Shown: positions 1 through 9,898, numbered from the stretch's first letter. The stretch: 64,000 bases of DNA from Paenibacillus_G filicis (GCF_038070315.1 NZ_JBBPCC010000005.1:1-64000); one strand, 5' to 3'. Made by a program: numbers and translations. Notes: generated by a model not told the origin, from the sequence alone.

Positions 1-624
1 TCGGTCGAGCGTAGCGCTGACGACTTGCTGTTCACCCGCCCGCTGTATGCGGGCAAGGCTTTCGAGCAGAAGCGGTTTCTCCAAGGCCCGCTCATCGTGA
101 CCTTCAGGCCCAACAATATCCCTGCCGCCGAGCCGGTAGACGGAGCTGCGGCCCCCATCGTCCCCGTTCCGACAGCGGCCGCATCCAGCGATGGCTCACT
201 GCGCTCCGTCGTGAAGTCGGTCGTTCGGAAAGCCGCCGGCCGGATCGATCTGACCGAGGCCCGCATCGTCGTCTCCGGCGGACGCGGTGTCAAGAGCGCG
301 GAGGGCTTCCGCCCACTGGAGGAGCTCGCCCGGGTGCTGAATGCCGCCGTCGGCGCCTCCCGCGGAGCGTGCGACGCGGGCTACTGCGACTACGCGCTGC
401 AGATCGGGCAGACGGGCAAGGTCGTCACGCCGGAGTTGTATATCGCCTGCGGCATCAGCGGGGCGATCCAGCATCTGGCCGGCATGAGCCAGTCGCGCAT
501 CATCGTCGCGATCAACAAGGACCCGGATGCGCCGATTTTTCAGGTCGCCGACTACGGGATCGTCGGCGATCTGTTCGAGATCGTCCCGCTGCTGACAGAG
601 GAGCTGCGGCAGGCTCTAGCCTAA
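1..624 (+). CDS. etfA: Electron transfer flavoprotein alpha subunit, C-terminal part
   Basis: The reading frame is open from base 1, so the start lies upstream of the window. The visible part carries the C-terminal FAD-binding domain of EtfA: ARIVVSGGRG, then an LNAAVGASR segment, GQTGKVVTPELYIACGISG, and QHLAGM...IVAINKDPDAPIF. These are hallmark flavin-contacting stretches of the family. EtfA pairs with EtfB in the cytoplasm and passes electrons from acyl-CoA and other dehydrogenases to the quinone pool. The stop is followed about 17 bp later by a perfect terminator hairpin, so this is the last gene of its unit. The family assignment is very secure; the partner genes are outside the window. 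Confidence 0.95.
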   Translation, partial: SVERSADDLLFTRPLYAGKAFEQKRFLQGPLIVTFRPNNIPAAEPVDGAAAPIVPVPTAAASSDGSLRSVVKSVVRKAAGRIDLTEARIVVSGGRGVKSAEGFRPLEELARVLNAAVGASRGACDAGYCDYALQIGQTGKVVTPELYIACGISGAIQHLAGMSQSRIIVAINKDPDAPIFQVADYGIVGDLFEIVPLLTEELRQALA

Positions 625-640
625 TTTCCCGCTGAATCAC

Positions 641-684
641 AAGCAGCCAGTCGCCGGTTGATATCCGGCGACTGGCTGCTTTCA
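641..684. terminator. Bidirectional terminator between etfA and the GH43 gene
   Basis: A 16-bp perfect stem (642-657 with 665-680) closes a 7-nt loop, followed on the plus strand by TTTC. It sits between two convergent stop codons (624 on plus, 691 on minus) and probably ends both transcripts. The plus-strand T tract is short and the minus-strand one is weak. Confidence 0.75.
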
Positions 685-690
685 TGTCCT

Positions 691-3600
691 TTATTGCAAA
701 ATTGTCCTCGCCACAGCCGCCAGATCGAGAATGTCGATCACTCCGTCCTTGTTGACGTCCAATTTTTGGATCAGATTCCAATCCGGGCTAGACGAGTTTT
801 TACCATAGTGGGCGGCAACTACAGCCAAATCGCCAACGCTCACCCTTCCATCACCATTTGTATCCTCCGGTATGGAAGCATGGACCGAATCTCTGAATGC
901 CTGCAGTGCCTGACTCAGCACGTTAGCGGCCTGATCAAGATCCGCTTGGCTTCCAGCCGTTTCGGCTGCTGCTTGAGCTGCGTGAATCGCGGCCAGCAAG
1001 ACGGCCTTGGAGCCAGTCGGGTATTGCCCTGGAGCGCTGCCTTCCACCGCGGCCCGCCAAGCATCCTGGGCTTGGGCAATTAACGTATTCAGAGCTTCCT
1101 TGTTCAAGGTGCCGGTAATCTGCACGTTGTACGTGACAGGAGCCAGAGAAGCTTCCTCGCCCCGGGAGCCGGCCACCTGCGCCCGGGATAGTGTAATGAC
1201 GGTCGCAGATGTCTCTTGAATCGCTTGCCAGTTTAATTGAAGCAGCGCCTCGTCCGCAGCAACCGCATGATCCGCTCCTTGGCTGGCAAGCAGAATGCGA
1301 ACTTGGCCAGGAGCATCGGCTTTGGCATGCAGGATGAGCAGACCTGTCTTCAAGGAATCTGCCGAAACAAAACGAACCTTCTCCGCATCGTAGCTTAGGG
1401 TCAGATCCTGAGCATAAAGAGCACCGTACACACTGCTGGCTACATCGAATAATCCATAGTTCACTTGAAATTTATTTCCTGATGGAACTTGGGACATACC
1501 GCTCAGCGCGGCCCTTAGCTGCCGGGCCTCGGGATTGGGCACATCCGCCTTGTACATCGTGATATAGTCGACATTCACATTGCCGATGCTGCCGTGATCG
1601 ACCCGGTAACTGATGACATTTGTACCTGCTTGCAGCCTGAGCCGTTCGGAACCCGTGAACCATTCATTCCAACTGATCGCCGTTTTATCCGGCTCCACGG
1701 TCTTTCCATATATGCCATTCACATAGACATTGACTTTGGCTCTTGCCGGTAATTGAGATGTCGGATGATTGGTCGTTTCCCCATCCTCCTGCACGCCATA
1801 AGCATACCTTAGTCCAACGATATAATCCCCGGCTTCCGGAGCATGGACGACGAAGCTAGCTTCAGCGCCCGGTTGCTTGGGCAAGTTGATATAGCCGGTT
1901 CCCTGATAGTTAGTGTGGCTGTTGTCTATTGTGATGTTCCCATAAAGAATCGCGCTTTCGGCCTGATACATATCCCCCTGTCCCGAATCGCCGGAAGGGA
2001 GCGGCTGCCATTCATAGGGAGCAACAGGCTTGCCAAAATCGGGCGTTCCATCGGAATTCCAGCCGAATTTCTTAATATTGACCTGGCGCCACCAGTTCCG
2101 GCCGGTATCTTTATACACCCGTGAATGATAGATCATCCAATCTTCCTTGCCGTCTGCCGACTTTACAAAACCTGCTCGCGCAGGCCCGGACACATCCCCG
2201 GTAGCCACGAACACATCCTTCGTATGCGTCCAGGAATTCGGATTCAGGAAATCTCCGTCTGTATTCGTGAAATAGGATAATCGGTAATCGTTGGAAGCAT
2301 AATCGCCTTCGGACATGGTGATAAATACTTTGCCGTCCTTTTGCAGGACACGAGGGCCTTCCCCGCCGAAGCCCGGCAAGAAAGAGCGGTCTACGGAAAT
2401 CGTGTAAGGATTATCCATCGGAGCGATGGCCGGACCGATCGGCTCTCCCGCGCCCAAGGTCCCCCAGACGGCATACAGCTTGCCTTGATGCTCGAATACG
2501 GTAAAGTCATTGGCTTGCTTGATCTCGCCATGCTCACCTGCATATAAGGCGCCTTTATCCACATAAGCCCCCTGCGGGTCGCCGGTCACCGATTCCAGAA
2601 CCGTTGCCATATGCTTGTACCCGTAATCCCTCAAGTCGGCGCAATAATAAATATACCATTTGCCGTCAAAGAAGAAGATTTCCGGAGCGAAGATCCGGGT
2701 TTGTGTGCCTTGCGAATCAAATACCAGCACCTTCTCGCCCTGGTCTGTCAAGGTACGGGATTTGGATACATACACTTTATTGTTGGAATCGAGGTTACTC
2801 GAAGACACGAAGTAATAAAATCCGTCCTTGTAGGTAACAAACGGGTCTTGACCCTGGTACAACGGATTGTTGAATTTATCGAATACCGAGGAGCTCGTGA
2901 CACCCACTGCTTTCATAAAATCGGACCGGGCCCTGGATACAGCCTCAATGGCCCGGAATAATAACTCTGCCTTTTCACCGTCGCTGACCGGCTGACCATC
3001 AATCGCAGCAAGCAAGTCCGCCGCTTTCGTTTGTGCAGCCTTCAAGTCATTCAACACGGTTTCTGTTACTTGCCCCGCAAATTGTCCGGTCAAGAAATCG
3101 ACTTTTTGAATTTCTGTTGTCAACTCATCTTTTTTGTTGGTAATAGTACGATCAGGCGGCAAAAAGAGGGCCGATTCCGGTACGATTTCCCTACGCTGGC
3201 TGGCGCTTTCCCATTCCATCCGGAGCCAGCTTCCGCCCCAGCCCTGTAAATATTCAACCTTGATCTCGTAATGCTTCCCTGCTTCCAACAAAATAGGCGC
3301 GCTGGTTTGCGGGACTTCCCAGGCTTGCTTCCAGAAGTCGATGATCAACTGGCCATTGATCCATAATCTGAACCCGTCATCGCCTTCCATATGGAAGGTG
3401 TAATCTTCCGTATACTTAGGTACGAGGGTTCCTGTAAAACGGGCAGTCACATAATCCGTAGTTCCGGTTATTTGTTTGAAAATACTGTGAAACGCGTCGC
3501 CGTTTAAGTTACCGATGGCTCGTTCTCCCCGATAATCATCAAAAGTAAAAACACGGATATCCTCCCGGTTGTCGGGATTCTTGTAGCACTTGAAGAAATC

Positions 3601-3717
3601 GCCCATCAATCCATGTCCGTCCATCGTCGGATCTGCAGCATGAACGCTTGAAGGCATATTCATTATGCCGGCAAAGAGAATGATGGCCATCACTAGACCG
3701 AATACTCTGTTCATCAT
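691..3717 (-). CDS. Secreted multidomain GH43 glycosidase with PA14, CBM6, cohesin-like and dockerin modules
   Basis: 1008-aa secreted enzyme, probably an arabinofuranosidase, arabinanase or xylosidase acting on plant wall polymers. The start at 3717 follows GGGAGGA, and a signal peptide runs to about residue 27 (SSVHA-AD). Domains in order: PA14 (35-188), helical linker, GH43 five-blade propeller (285-575), CBM6-like (582-723), cohesin-like (736-868), FIVAR helical repeat (870-945), type I dockerin (951-1008) with two DxNxDG-type calcium loops. Likely catalytic residues are D291 (GQDPF), D404 and E453 (GGEGP). It lies 221 bp downstream of the tandem sugar-binding gene, with a possible terminator/attenuator and its own AT-rich upstream region (3720-3870). 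Carrying both a cohesin-like and a dockerin module in one chain is unusual. Substrate is inferred only. Confidence 0.9.
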   Translation of the reverse strand: MMNRVFGLVMAIILFAGIMNMPSSVHAADPTMDGHGLMGDFFKCYKNPDNREDIRVFTFDDYRGERAIGNLNGDAFHSIFKQITGTTDYVTARFTGTLVPKYTEDYTFHMEGDDGFRLWINGQLIIDFWKQAWEVPQTSAPILLEAGKHYEIKVEYLQGWGGSWLRMEWESASQRREIVPESALFLPPDRTITNKKDELTTEIQKVDFLTGQFAGQVTETVLNDLKAAQTKAADLLAAIDGQPVSDGEKAELLFRAIEAVSRARSDFMKAVGVTSSSVFDKFNNPLYQGQDPFVTYKDGFYYFVSSSNLDSNNKVYVSKSRTLTDQGEKVLVFDSQGTQTRIFAPEIFFFDGKWYIYYCADLRDYGYKHMATVLESVTGDPQGAYVDKGALYAGEHGEIKQANDFTVFEHQGKLYAVWGTLGAGEPIGPAIAPMDNPYTISVDRSFLPGFGGEGPRVLQKDGKVFITMSEGDYASNDYRLSYFTNTDGDFLNPNSWTHTKDVFVATGDVSGPARAGFVKSADGKEDWMIYHSRVYKDTGRNWWRQVNIKKFGWNSDGTPDFGKPVAPYEWQPLPSGDSGQGDMYQAESAILYGNITIDNSHTNYQGTGYINLPKQPGAEASFVVHAPEAGDYIVGLRYAYGVQEDGETTNHPTSQLPARAKVNVYVNGIYGKTVEPDKTAISWNEWFTGSERLRLQAGTNVISYRVDHGSIGNVNVDYITMYKADVPNPEARQLRAALSGMSQVPSGNKFQVNYGLFDVASSVYGALYAQDLTLSYDAEKVRFVSADSLKTGLLILHAKADAPGQVRILLASQGADHAVAADEALLQLNWQAIQETSATVITLSRAQVAGSRGEEASLAPVTYNVQITGTLNKEALNTLIAQAQDAWRAAVEGSAPGQYPTGSKAVLLAAIHAAQAAAETAGSQADLDQAANVLSQALQAFRDSVHASIPEDTNGDGRVSVGDLAVVAAHYGKNSSSPDWNLIQKLDVNKDGVIDILDLAAVARTILQ

Positions 3718-3878
3718 GGTTCCTCCCTTTTGGTTAAGCGCTACGATATTAGGAAACTCCCCCTCTCTTGCTGATATCAACCCTACCCTTACTATAAAAA
3801 AATCCCCGGTTGAAGTATTTATAAAATAAAAAGTTAATTTGTGCTTTTCGGTTATACTTGGCAGATAGAAAATCGCCA

Positions 3879-3903
3879 CTCCGTTTCCTCGCAAGAAACG
3901 GAG
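3879..3903 (-). terminator. Possible attenuator or terminator hairpin upstream of the GH43 gene
   Basis: CTCCGTTTC (3879-3887) pairs perfectly with GAAACGGAG (3895-3903) across a 7-nt loop. On the minus strand it is followed by a modest T-rich stretch (GATTTTC). It sits just after the stop of the tandem sugar-binding gene and could separate expression of the GH43 gene from the operon. The T tract is weak, so read-through is likely. Confidence 0.45.
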
Positions 3904-3938
3904 CAGCGACAGATCGTGCCAGCTATACATACACGGGC

Positions 3939-5825
3939 TCAGTATCTGCGGGTCGTAAGCTCTCGGTGGGCCGTCTCCTGGGTGAAGATCCCTTCCTCGG
4001 TGATAATATGAACCGGCAGTTCCTTGCCGGAGGCCAAGTCCTTGACCGCCTTCGTAATCTGCGGACCGAGCAGCGGGTTGCACTCCACAGAGACATTCAG
4101 CTTGCCGGCCATCATCGCCTGGAAGGCCAGCTTCGTCGCATCTACGGAAATCACCCGGATATCCTTACCGGGCCTCAGACCTGCTGCCTCGATCGCTTTG
4201 ATCGCCCCGAAGGCCATATCATCGTTATGGGCGAATACGGCATCCGGTCGAATTCCCTGACGCAGTATACTCTCCATCAGTCCCTGACCGGAATCATAGG
4301 TGAAGTCGCCGATTTTCGAGTCTACGAGCAGCATCGCCTGATGCTCCGCGATCACTTCCTCGAAACCCTGCTTTCTCTCGATCGCAGGCGCAGAGCCTGG
4401 CGTGCCCTGCAATTCTACAATGCGGACAGGCTTGCCGGAAGCCTTCGTATCCTCCACCAGCCACCGTGCCGCACGCCTGCCCTCTTCGATGAAGTCGGAG
4501 CCGATGAACGTGGTCCACAACGAATCGTCTTCCACCTTGACCTTACGATCAGACAAAAGCACAGGAATGCCCGCCTGCTTCGCTTCCTGCAGCACCTCGT
4601 CCCATCCGGTCTCCACAATCGGAGTAAAGGTGATCACATCCACTTGCTGGGCGATAAATCCCCGGATAATCTCGATTTGCTTTTGCTGGCTTCCTTCCGC
4701 ATTCCGCATGAAAAGCTCAATCTGCTTCTCCTGCTCGACGGCTTGCTTTATCGATTCCGTATTGGCATTCCGCCAGCTGCTCTCTGAGCCGACGACCGCA
4801 ACCCCCAGCCTGATCTTACGGCCTCCGTCTCCGATTTGCCGGCCGGCCAGGGACGGCATGTTGCCCTCCTGCGCTTCCCCGGATGCCTGCTCCCCGGTAA
4901 TCAGATGGCTTCGTAGAATGATCTTCTTCGGGATGCCTTTGACCCGCTGCAAAATATCAAGCGCATACTGAATCGACTCTTTCCCACCGGTCGGACTGGT
5001 CACACTGCCATTCAAGATCCCTTTCCTCACGAGCTCGAAGCCGCCGTTGACCGTATCGAGACCGTCAATGCCGATAATGCCAACATGCTGCATCCCGAAG
5101 GTTTGAAGAGCGCGATAGGCGCCCAGCGCCATCGCATCGCTATGCGCGAATACGAGTCTGACATTCGGATATGCCGGGAGAAGCACCGCCATCTCGTCCT
5201 CCGCCCGGTCTCGCTGCCAATTTCCGACCACCGTGCGCACCACGGACAGCTTGGGCTTCCGACTGACGTATTCCTCGAATCCCCGGCTCGTCTCCTCGAC
5301 CGACTTGGACCCGCGGATGCCTTGAATCTCGATAATCTCGGCGCTGCTGTCCCCAAGTATTCGCTCGGCCAGCTGGCCCGACTTGCGTCCTACGGATGCA
5401 TTGTCAGGTCCGATAAAGAGCGTATAATCGTAGCCAGTTACGCCCCGACCCAGCACAATAACAGGGATGCTCTTATAAGCCTCCGTCACCACAGGCGTTA
5501 GCTTCTCAGGATCGTTCAACGAAATAATCAGCAGGTCGACGCCATAGGTCATCAGCTTCTGCACATCGTGAATTTGTTTCTCACTGTTTTCTGCAGCATC
5601 GGTGAAGATGAGCCTGACGTTGGAGTGCCGCTCGGCTTCCTTCCGTATCTCATTGTTCATCACCACTTGCCTCGGTTCATTGAGATTCGGCTGACTGATC
5701 CCGATCAGGTAGGGCTGATCCTCCTGCTGCTGATTCCAATACGAGGTCACGATCAGGCTGACTAGCGTCAGCACGCTGACAGCAACGAGGAGAAGGACGG
5801 CCTTGCGGATTGACCTACCGGTCAT
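3939..5825 (-). CDS. Membrane-anchored protein with two tandem periplasmic sugar-binding domains
   Basis: 628 aa. One N-terminal membrane helix (about 9-30, no lipobox) is followed by two complete type I periplasmic-binding domains (Peripla_BP_4 class): about 38-320 and 338-610. The second half is clearly homologous to the lipoprotein encoded at 12534-13562. Both share FIAQ.VDVI, NDDMA.GAI.AIE.AG and VECNPLLGPQ, as in YtfQ-type galactofuranose-binding proteins. The first half is a more diverged member. The start at 5825 has GGGGAG six bases upstream and overlaps the end of the response-regulator gene by 11 bp, implying translational coupling. Its place after a sensor kinase and regulator suggests an extracytoplasmic sugar co-sensor rather than a transport component. 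That role is inference. Confidence 0.85.
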   Translation of the reverse strand: MTGRSIRKAVLLLVAVSVLTLVSLIVTSYWNQQQEDQPYLIGISQPNLNEPRQVVMNNEIRKEAERHSNVRLIFTDAAENSEKQIHDVQKLMTYGVDLLIISLNDPEKLTPVVTEAYKSIPVIVLGRGVTGYDYTLFIGPDNASVGRKSGQLAERILGDSSAEIIEIQGIRGSKSVEETSRGFEEYVSRKPKLSVVRTVVGNWQRDRAEDEMAVLLPAYPNVRLVFAHSDAMALGAYRALQTFGMQHVGIIGIDGLDTVNGGFELVRKGILNGSVTSPTGGKESIQYALDILQRVKGIPKKIILRSHLITGEQASGEAQEGNMPSLAGRQIGDGGRKIRLGVAVVGSESSWRNANTESIKQAVEQEKQIELFMRNAEGSQQKQIEIIRGFIAQQVDVITFTPIVETGWDEVLQEAKQAGIPVLLSDRKVKVEDDSLWTTFIGSDFIEEGRRAARWLVEDTKASGKPVRIVELQGTPGSAPAIERKQGFEEVIAEHQAMLLVDSKIGDFTYDSGQGLMESILRQGIRPDAVFAHNDDMAFGAIKAIEAAGLRPGKDIRVISVDATKLAFQAMMAGKLNVSVECNPLLGPQITKAVKDLASGKELPVHIITEEGIFTQETAHRELTTRRY

Positions 5826-7029
5826 AACGCTCTCCCCGCTTGCGGTATTCCAAAGGCGAGAGACCCGTTACTTTTTTGAAAATGTGACTGAAATAATGCT
5901 GGGACTGGTAGCCCACCTGCTCGGCCACCTCATACATTTTGCTCATCGGATCGTTCAGCAGCTGGGTGGCCTTCTGGATCCGGATTTGCGTGACGGCATC
6001 CACGAAGGTTTGGCCTGTTTCTTTTTTGAGCAGCTTGCTCAGATAGTTGGCATTGACATTCATCTGTTCTGCAACTTCCGTCAGCGATAAATCTTCTTTG
6101 TAGTAGAACGTTTCGAGATACTTCTTCGTCATCAGCACGATTGGGGTCAGGCTCACCGAGGCATTCAAATCCATGACCAGCTCGGTGTAACGCTCCGGAA
6201 TCTCTGCGATGCAGCCCGCCACCGTATAGGCGGTGAGCACCTGTACGCCCAGATAGAAGGACAGCGTACGCTCGAAATCCTGGAGAAAAGCATGCCAGTC
6301 CGCTGCCCGGCCGATCGGCGTTACGACACATAGATGACCTTTGCCATTGCCGAACGCTGCGGAAGAAGGAACGGGCGCCAACAGCTCCATCAGGATGTTT
6401 TTGACGGCGAACTCCAGAAGCTGCGGGTCCCATATCTTATGGGCGGGGGTGACCTTCACCTTCAACAGAGGCTTGATCAGCAGCAGCCCGATCTGTTCAG
6501 GAAACCGCATGCCGAAGAACTGCAGCTCTTCCTGGAGCTGGCGATCATCCAGATTTCCGGCCACCCAATTCCTCAGAAATTGCTCGCGCAGCTCGGCAGA
6601 GCTGACCTCGAACTTCTGATTCATCCAGTGATTGTATTTTTGCTCAAGCTGCTCTTTCTGGAGCGTTTGCAACGCTTTCTGGACGATGACCTGCAGCTCC
6701 TCCTTCTGCACGGGCTTGAGCACATAATCGAACACATTCAGCCTTACCGCCCGCTGCGCATAAGCAAATTCATCATGACCGGAGATGACGATGACCACAC
6801 AATCCGGCAGCATGTCCCGGAGCCTCTCGATCACCTCCAAGCCGCTCACAAACGGCATATTGATATCCATAAACATCAGATCCGGCCTCACGGTCTCGGC
6901 AATCTCGAGCGCTTCCTGACCGTTCTCCGCCTCGGCTACCACCTCGATCCCCATCTCTTCCCAGGACAGAACCTTCCTCAGCCCGTATCGGATACGGGGT
7001 TCGTCATCGGCAATCATGAGCTTCCACAT
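5815..7029 (-). CDS. AraC-type response regulator (YesN-like)
   Basis: 404-aa cytoplasmic transcription factor. The receiver domain (1-120) has acidic D8/D9, phospho-acceptor D55 (MFMDINMP) and the KPV...E switch lysine. A middle region of about 170 aa has no clear motif. The C-terminal AraC double helix-turn-helix (about 300-400) includes NANYLSKLLKKETGQTF and QVGYQSQHYFSHIFKKVTG. The start has GAGGTGAGG upstream and lies 6 bp after the kinase stop, so the two form a classic YesM/YesN-type pair. Likely target promoters are those of the sugar ABC operon and the two glycosidase genes. No specific binding site could be assigned. Confidence 0.93.
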   Translation of the reverse strand: MWKLMIADDEPRIRYGLRKVLSWEEMGIEVVAEAENGQEALEIAETVRPDLMFMDINMPFVSGLEVIERLRDMLPDCVVIVISGHDEFAYAQRAVRLNVFDYVLKPVQKEELQVIVQKALQTLQKEQLEQKYNHWMNQKFEVSSAELREQFLRNWVAGNLDDRQLQEELQFFGMRFPEQIGLLLIKPLLKVKVTPAHKIWDPQLLEFAVKNILMELLAPVPSSAAFGNGKGHLCVVTPIGRAADWHAFLQDFERTLSFYLGVQVLTAYTVAGCIAEIPERYTELVMDLNASVSLTPIVLMTKKYLETFYYKEDLSLTEVAEQMNVNANYLSKLLKKETGQTFVDAVTQIRIQKATQLLNDPMSKMYEVAEQVGYQSQHYFSHIFKKVTGLSPLEYRKRGERYDR

Positions 7030-7035
7030 CCGGCC

Positions 7036-8829
7036 TCACCTCATTAACTGGTCTTTGGTCATTTGCACGAGCGGGTGATACAGCGAGACGGCTGTTCCCT
7101 TGCCGGGCTCGCTTTCGATTTGAATGCCATACAAGGAGCCGTAGGTCAGCTGGACTCGTTCATTGACATTGAACAGCCCATACCCGTGCTCCTCACCCCG
7201 CTTTTCTTCCCCGCGCAGAATACGGTTGATTTCTTCCAGCTTGTCCGGCTGCATGCCGGCGCCGTCATCCTCGACGCGGAACAAGATCCCCTCCTTGTAC
7301 CGCATCGCGCTGACGCGGATCATGCCTTTGCCCGTCCGGGCCTTGATGCCGTGATAGATCGCATTTTCAATCAAGGGCTGCAAAATCAGCTTCAACACAT
7401 GATAGCGGTGCAGGTCCTCAGGAATGTCCAGCATATAATTCATCTTGCCCATATACCGGGACATCTGAATGATGAGGTAGCTCTCCGCATGCTTCACTTC
7501 ATCCTTGATCGGAATCCACTCATAGCCCTTGTTCAATCCGATCCGAAACAAGTTCGTCAAAGCCCCGATCATTTGCACGATATCGTTGGCCTTGTAGTCC
7601 TGGGCCATCCACTGGATCGTATCGAGCGTATTGTATAGAAAATGAGGCTTAATCTGCGCCTGCAAAACCTGCAGCTCGGCTTCGCGCTTCTTCTTCTGCT
7701 CCGCATAGACCATATTAATCAGATTTTTGATCTCTTCGAGCATATGGTTAAAGCTATTGCCCAGCTGTCCGATCTCATCCTTGGAAACGCTAACAAATCT
7801 GCGGTTCAGATCTCCATTCTGAACGTTGCTCATCAGCCGCATCAGCTTGCGCACCGGTCTGATGATCGTCCCGGTGAAATACGTGGAGGCGAGCGTCGCA
7901 AGCAGCAGCATCACGATCGTCACAACCGCGGTATACAGCTGGATATCGGAGACGACGCGATGATAGTCATCATTGGGAATAACGCCGATAATCCGCCAGT
8001 TTCGCAGCGAGTAGTCATTGTAGAGGATGCGATAATCATGCCCCCTGATGCTCTTGGTCAGGCTTCCCTGCGTCCCGTCCTGAAACCATTCGTTCCGGAT
8101 TCGGTACACGATGGCATTATTGGGCGCATAGACCATATTCCCCTTATTGTCCTGGATATAAATAAACCCGGATTTACCCAGCTTCAGGTTATCGAAGATG
8201 GCCTTGAACATGTCCATGCGCACATCCATCAGGATAACCCCGAGAGCTTCCCCCGTACTCGGATCGCGCACCGCATGGACCAGCGAGAGCACATCGTTGG
8301 CGCTGTAGGTTTGGGTCGTGTTCACGTTGCGCCCGATCGGGTTGCTAATCAGCAGCGTCGGCTCATGCGAGCTTACGGCGTCCTTGTACCAGCTCTCCTC
8401 GATCAGCGAATCTCTAGTGATCCGGTGCATATCCTGAGCGACGAATGCTCCGTAACGGTTGACCAGCATCATGCCCGCAATTTCGGGATTTCTCTCCGTA
8501 AAGTTGCGCAGCGTCTGCACCGCCTGCTGCCTGGCCAGGGCGTTCAAAGCATCGTAATGACCGAGATTCATCAGCCGGCCTACCGCCGCATCTTTACCGA
8601 TATAATCCAAAACATCCATCAGGTGGCGAATGTAAAAATCTACATTACTCTCCACCTGATGGATCATCTGCAGGGTATATTGGTCTGCCTGATTTTCCGA
8701 ATGCGTACTGTAGGTTCGGGTGCCCCAGATACTCAAAGTCAGCATCGATACCAGGATAATCAAGAGGAAGATGCAGTTGAGCTTGAACCGAATGCTTCGA
8801 TCGTTCCAGTACTGGCGGTAACGACCCAC
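7036..8829 (-). CDS. Sensor histidine kinase of the YesM family
   Basis: 597 aa from the chosen GTG at 8829, which has GGAGGG six bases upstream. A GTG at 8859 and an ATG at 8835 (no spacing to that site) are alternatives. Order: membrane helix (about 18-38), extracellular Cache-like sensor domain (about 45-295), second helix (about 300-320), HAMP, His_kinase domain with the phospho-acceptor in QIKPHFLYNTLDTI, then HATPase_c with the N box LIENAIYHG and G box GYGLFNV. It partners with the regulator 6 bp downstream. The operon setting suggests it reads a sugar signal, perhaps through the tandem binding-domain protein. Confidence 0.92.
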   Translation of the reverse strand: MGRYRQYWNDRSIRFKLNCIFLLIILVSMLTLSIWGTRTYSTHSENQADQYTLQMIHQVESNVDFYIRHLMDVLDYIGKDAAVGRLMNLGHYDALNALARQQAVQTLRNFTERNPEIAGMMLVNRYGAFVAQDMHRITRDSLIEESWYKDAVSSHEPTLLISNPIGRNVNTTQTYSANDVLSLVHAVRDPSTGEALGVILMDVRMDMFKAIFDNLKLGKSGFIYIQDNKGNMVYAPNNAIVYRIRNEWFQDGTQGSLTKSIRGHDYRILYNDYSLRNWRIIGVIPNDDYHRVVSDIQLYTAVVTIVMLLLATLASTYFTGTIIRPVRKLMRLMSNVQNGDLNRRFVSVSKDEIGQLGNSFNHMLEEIKNLINMVYAEQKKKREAELQVLQAQIKPHFLYNTLDTIQWMAQDYKANDIVQMIGALTNLFRIGLNKGYEWIPIKDEVKHAESYLIIQMSRYMGKMNYMLDIPEDLHRYHVLKLILQPLIENAIYHGIKARTGKGMIRVSAMRYKEGILFRVEDDGAGMQPDKLEEINRILRGEEKRGEEHGYGLFNVNERVQLTYGSLYGIQIESEPGKGTAVSLYHPLVQMTKDQLMR

Positions 8830-8872
8830 CGGCATCCCTCCATATCGGATGAAAAACACTAAATTTCCCTTA

Positions 8873-9898
8873 TTATACAGGAATTTCAGTCTTCTGAGTA
8901 CGATTTCTTTTGAGCTTCTGCGAGACGGGACGACGCTCTTTGCGGCTCACGATCACGCGCTGCAGCACAATGAAAGCGAACAGCAGGAACCCGATCACAA
9001 TTTTCGTCCACCAGGAGCTCAGTGAGCCTTGGAACATAATGATGGTTTGGATGACGCCGGTACTCAGCACGCCAAGCATCGGGCCCAGGAGATAGCCGAA
9101 GCCTCCCGTTAACAGGATGCCCCCAATGACACAAGCGGCGATCGCATCCATCTCTCCGCCCATCAGATGCAGCCCATAACCCGAGAGCATATAGAAGGTA
9201 AAGACGATCCCGCCTAGGGCAGACGTAAAGCCGCTAAGCGTGTACACGGCCACTTTCGTAGTCATGACAGGCAGCCCCATTAACGAAGCGGATCGTTCAT
9301 TGCCCCCGATGGCGTATACATTGCGGCCGAATGCGGTATATCGGGATACGTAAATCGCGGCAGCCACGGTAACCAGGGCAATGATCACGCTAACGGAAAT
9401 CGTGGATGACCCGATTAACGGAATCTTGGCATTGGAAATCGTCCGGTAGACCGGATTGTCGATGACTATGCTCTCTGTGCTGATGAGGAAGCTGACGCCC
9501 CGGGCCAGGAACATCCCGCCGAGCGTCACAATCCATGGATGGATGTGAAACTTGCAGATGACATAGCCCTGGAGAAAACCGAAGATTATACCCAGCACGA
9601 GGACACCGAAAATGACCGCAACGGGAGGTACGCCAGCCTTCAGCAGCTCTGCTGATAGCACGCTGACTAGGGCGATCATCGCCGCAACCGACAAGTCGAT
9701 GCCCCCGGTAATAATGACGAACGCCATGCCTGTGGCCACAATAATCAGATAGGCGTTATCGACAAATAAATTCAGAAATACCTGCGGAGCAAAGAAGCCC
9801 GTGAAGAAAATGGACCCTACCGCAAATAAACAAATAAATAAGACAATGGTGGCGAGAATCGTAATGTTCGACGAATTAATCTTAAGAGGCAGCTTCAT
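8873..9898 (-). CDS. Sugar ABC transporter permease (YjfF-like)
   Basis: 341-aa integral membrane protein of the BPD_transp_2 (RbsC-type) family with about nine to ten membrane segments. It carries the family loop AIGGNERSASLMGLPV and ends in a basic cytoplasmic tail. In the YtfQ-YtfR-YtfT-YjfF galactofuranose system two such permeases form the channel; the gene order here matches that set. The start at 9898 overlaps the end of the preceding permease gene by 17 bp, so they are translationally coupled. The kinase gene begins about 43 bp downstream. Confidence 0.9.
   Translation of the reverse strand: MKLPLKINSSNITILATIVLFICLFAVGSIFFTGFFAPQVFLNLFVDNAYLIIVATGMAFVIITGGIDLSVAAMIALVSVLSAELLKAGVPPVAVIFGVLVLGIIFGFLQGYVICKFHIHPWIVTLGGMFLARGVSFLISTESIVIDNPVYRTISNAKIPLIGSSTISVSVIIALVTVAAAIYVSRYTAFGRNVYAIGGNERSASLMGLPVMTTKVAVYTLSGFTSALGGIVFTFYMLSGYGLHLMGGEMDAIAACVIGGILLTGGFGYLLGPMLGVLSTGVIQTIIMFQGSLSSWWTKIVIGFLLFAFIVLQRVIVSRKERRPVSQKLKRNRTQKTEIPV

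Noticed and set aside
3725..3745. cre-like site for CcpA (TAGCGCTTAA) before the GH43 gene
   Set aside because: Only about half of the consensus positions match and the outer bases are wrong.
7642..8862. Plus-strand open frame of 406 codons opposite the sensor kinase
   Set aside because: Histidine/arginine/glutamine-rich antisense shadow of the kinase gene; no ribosome site or motif.
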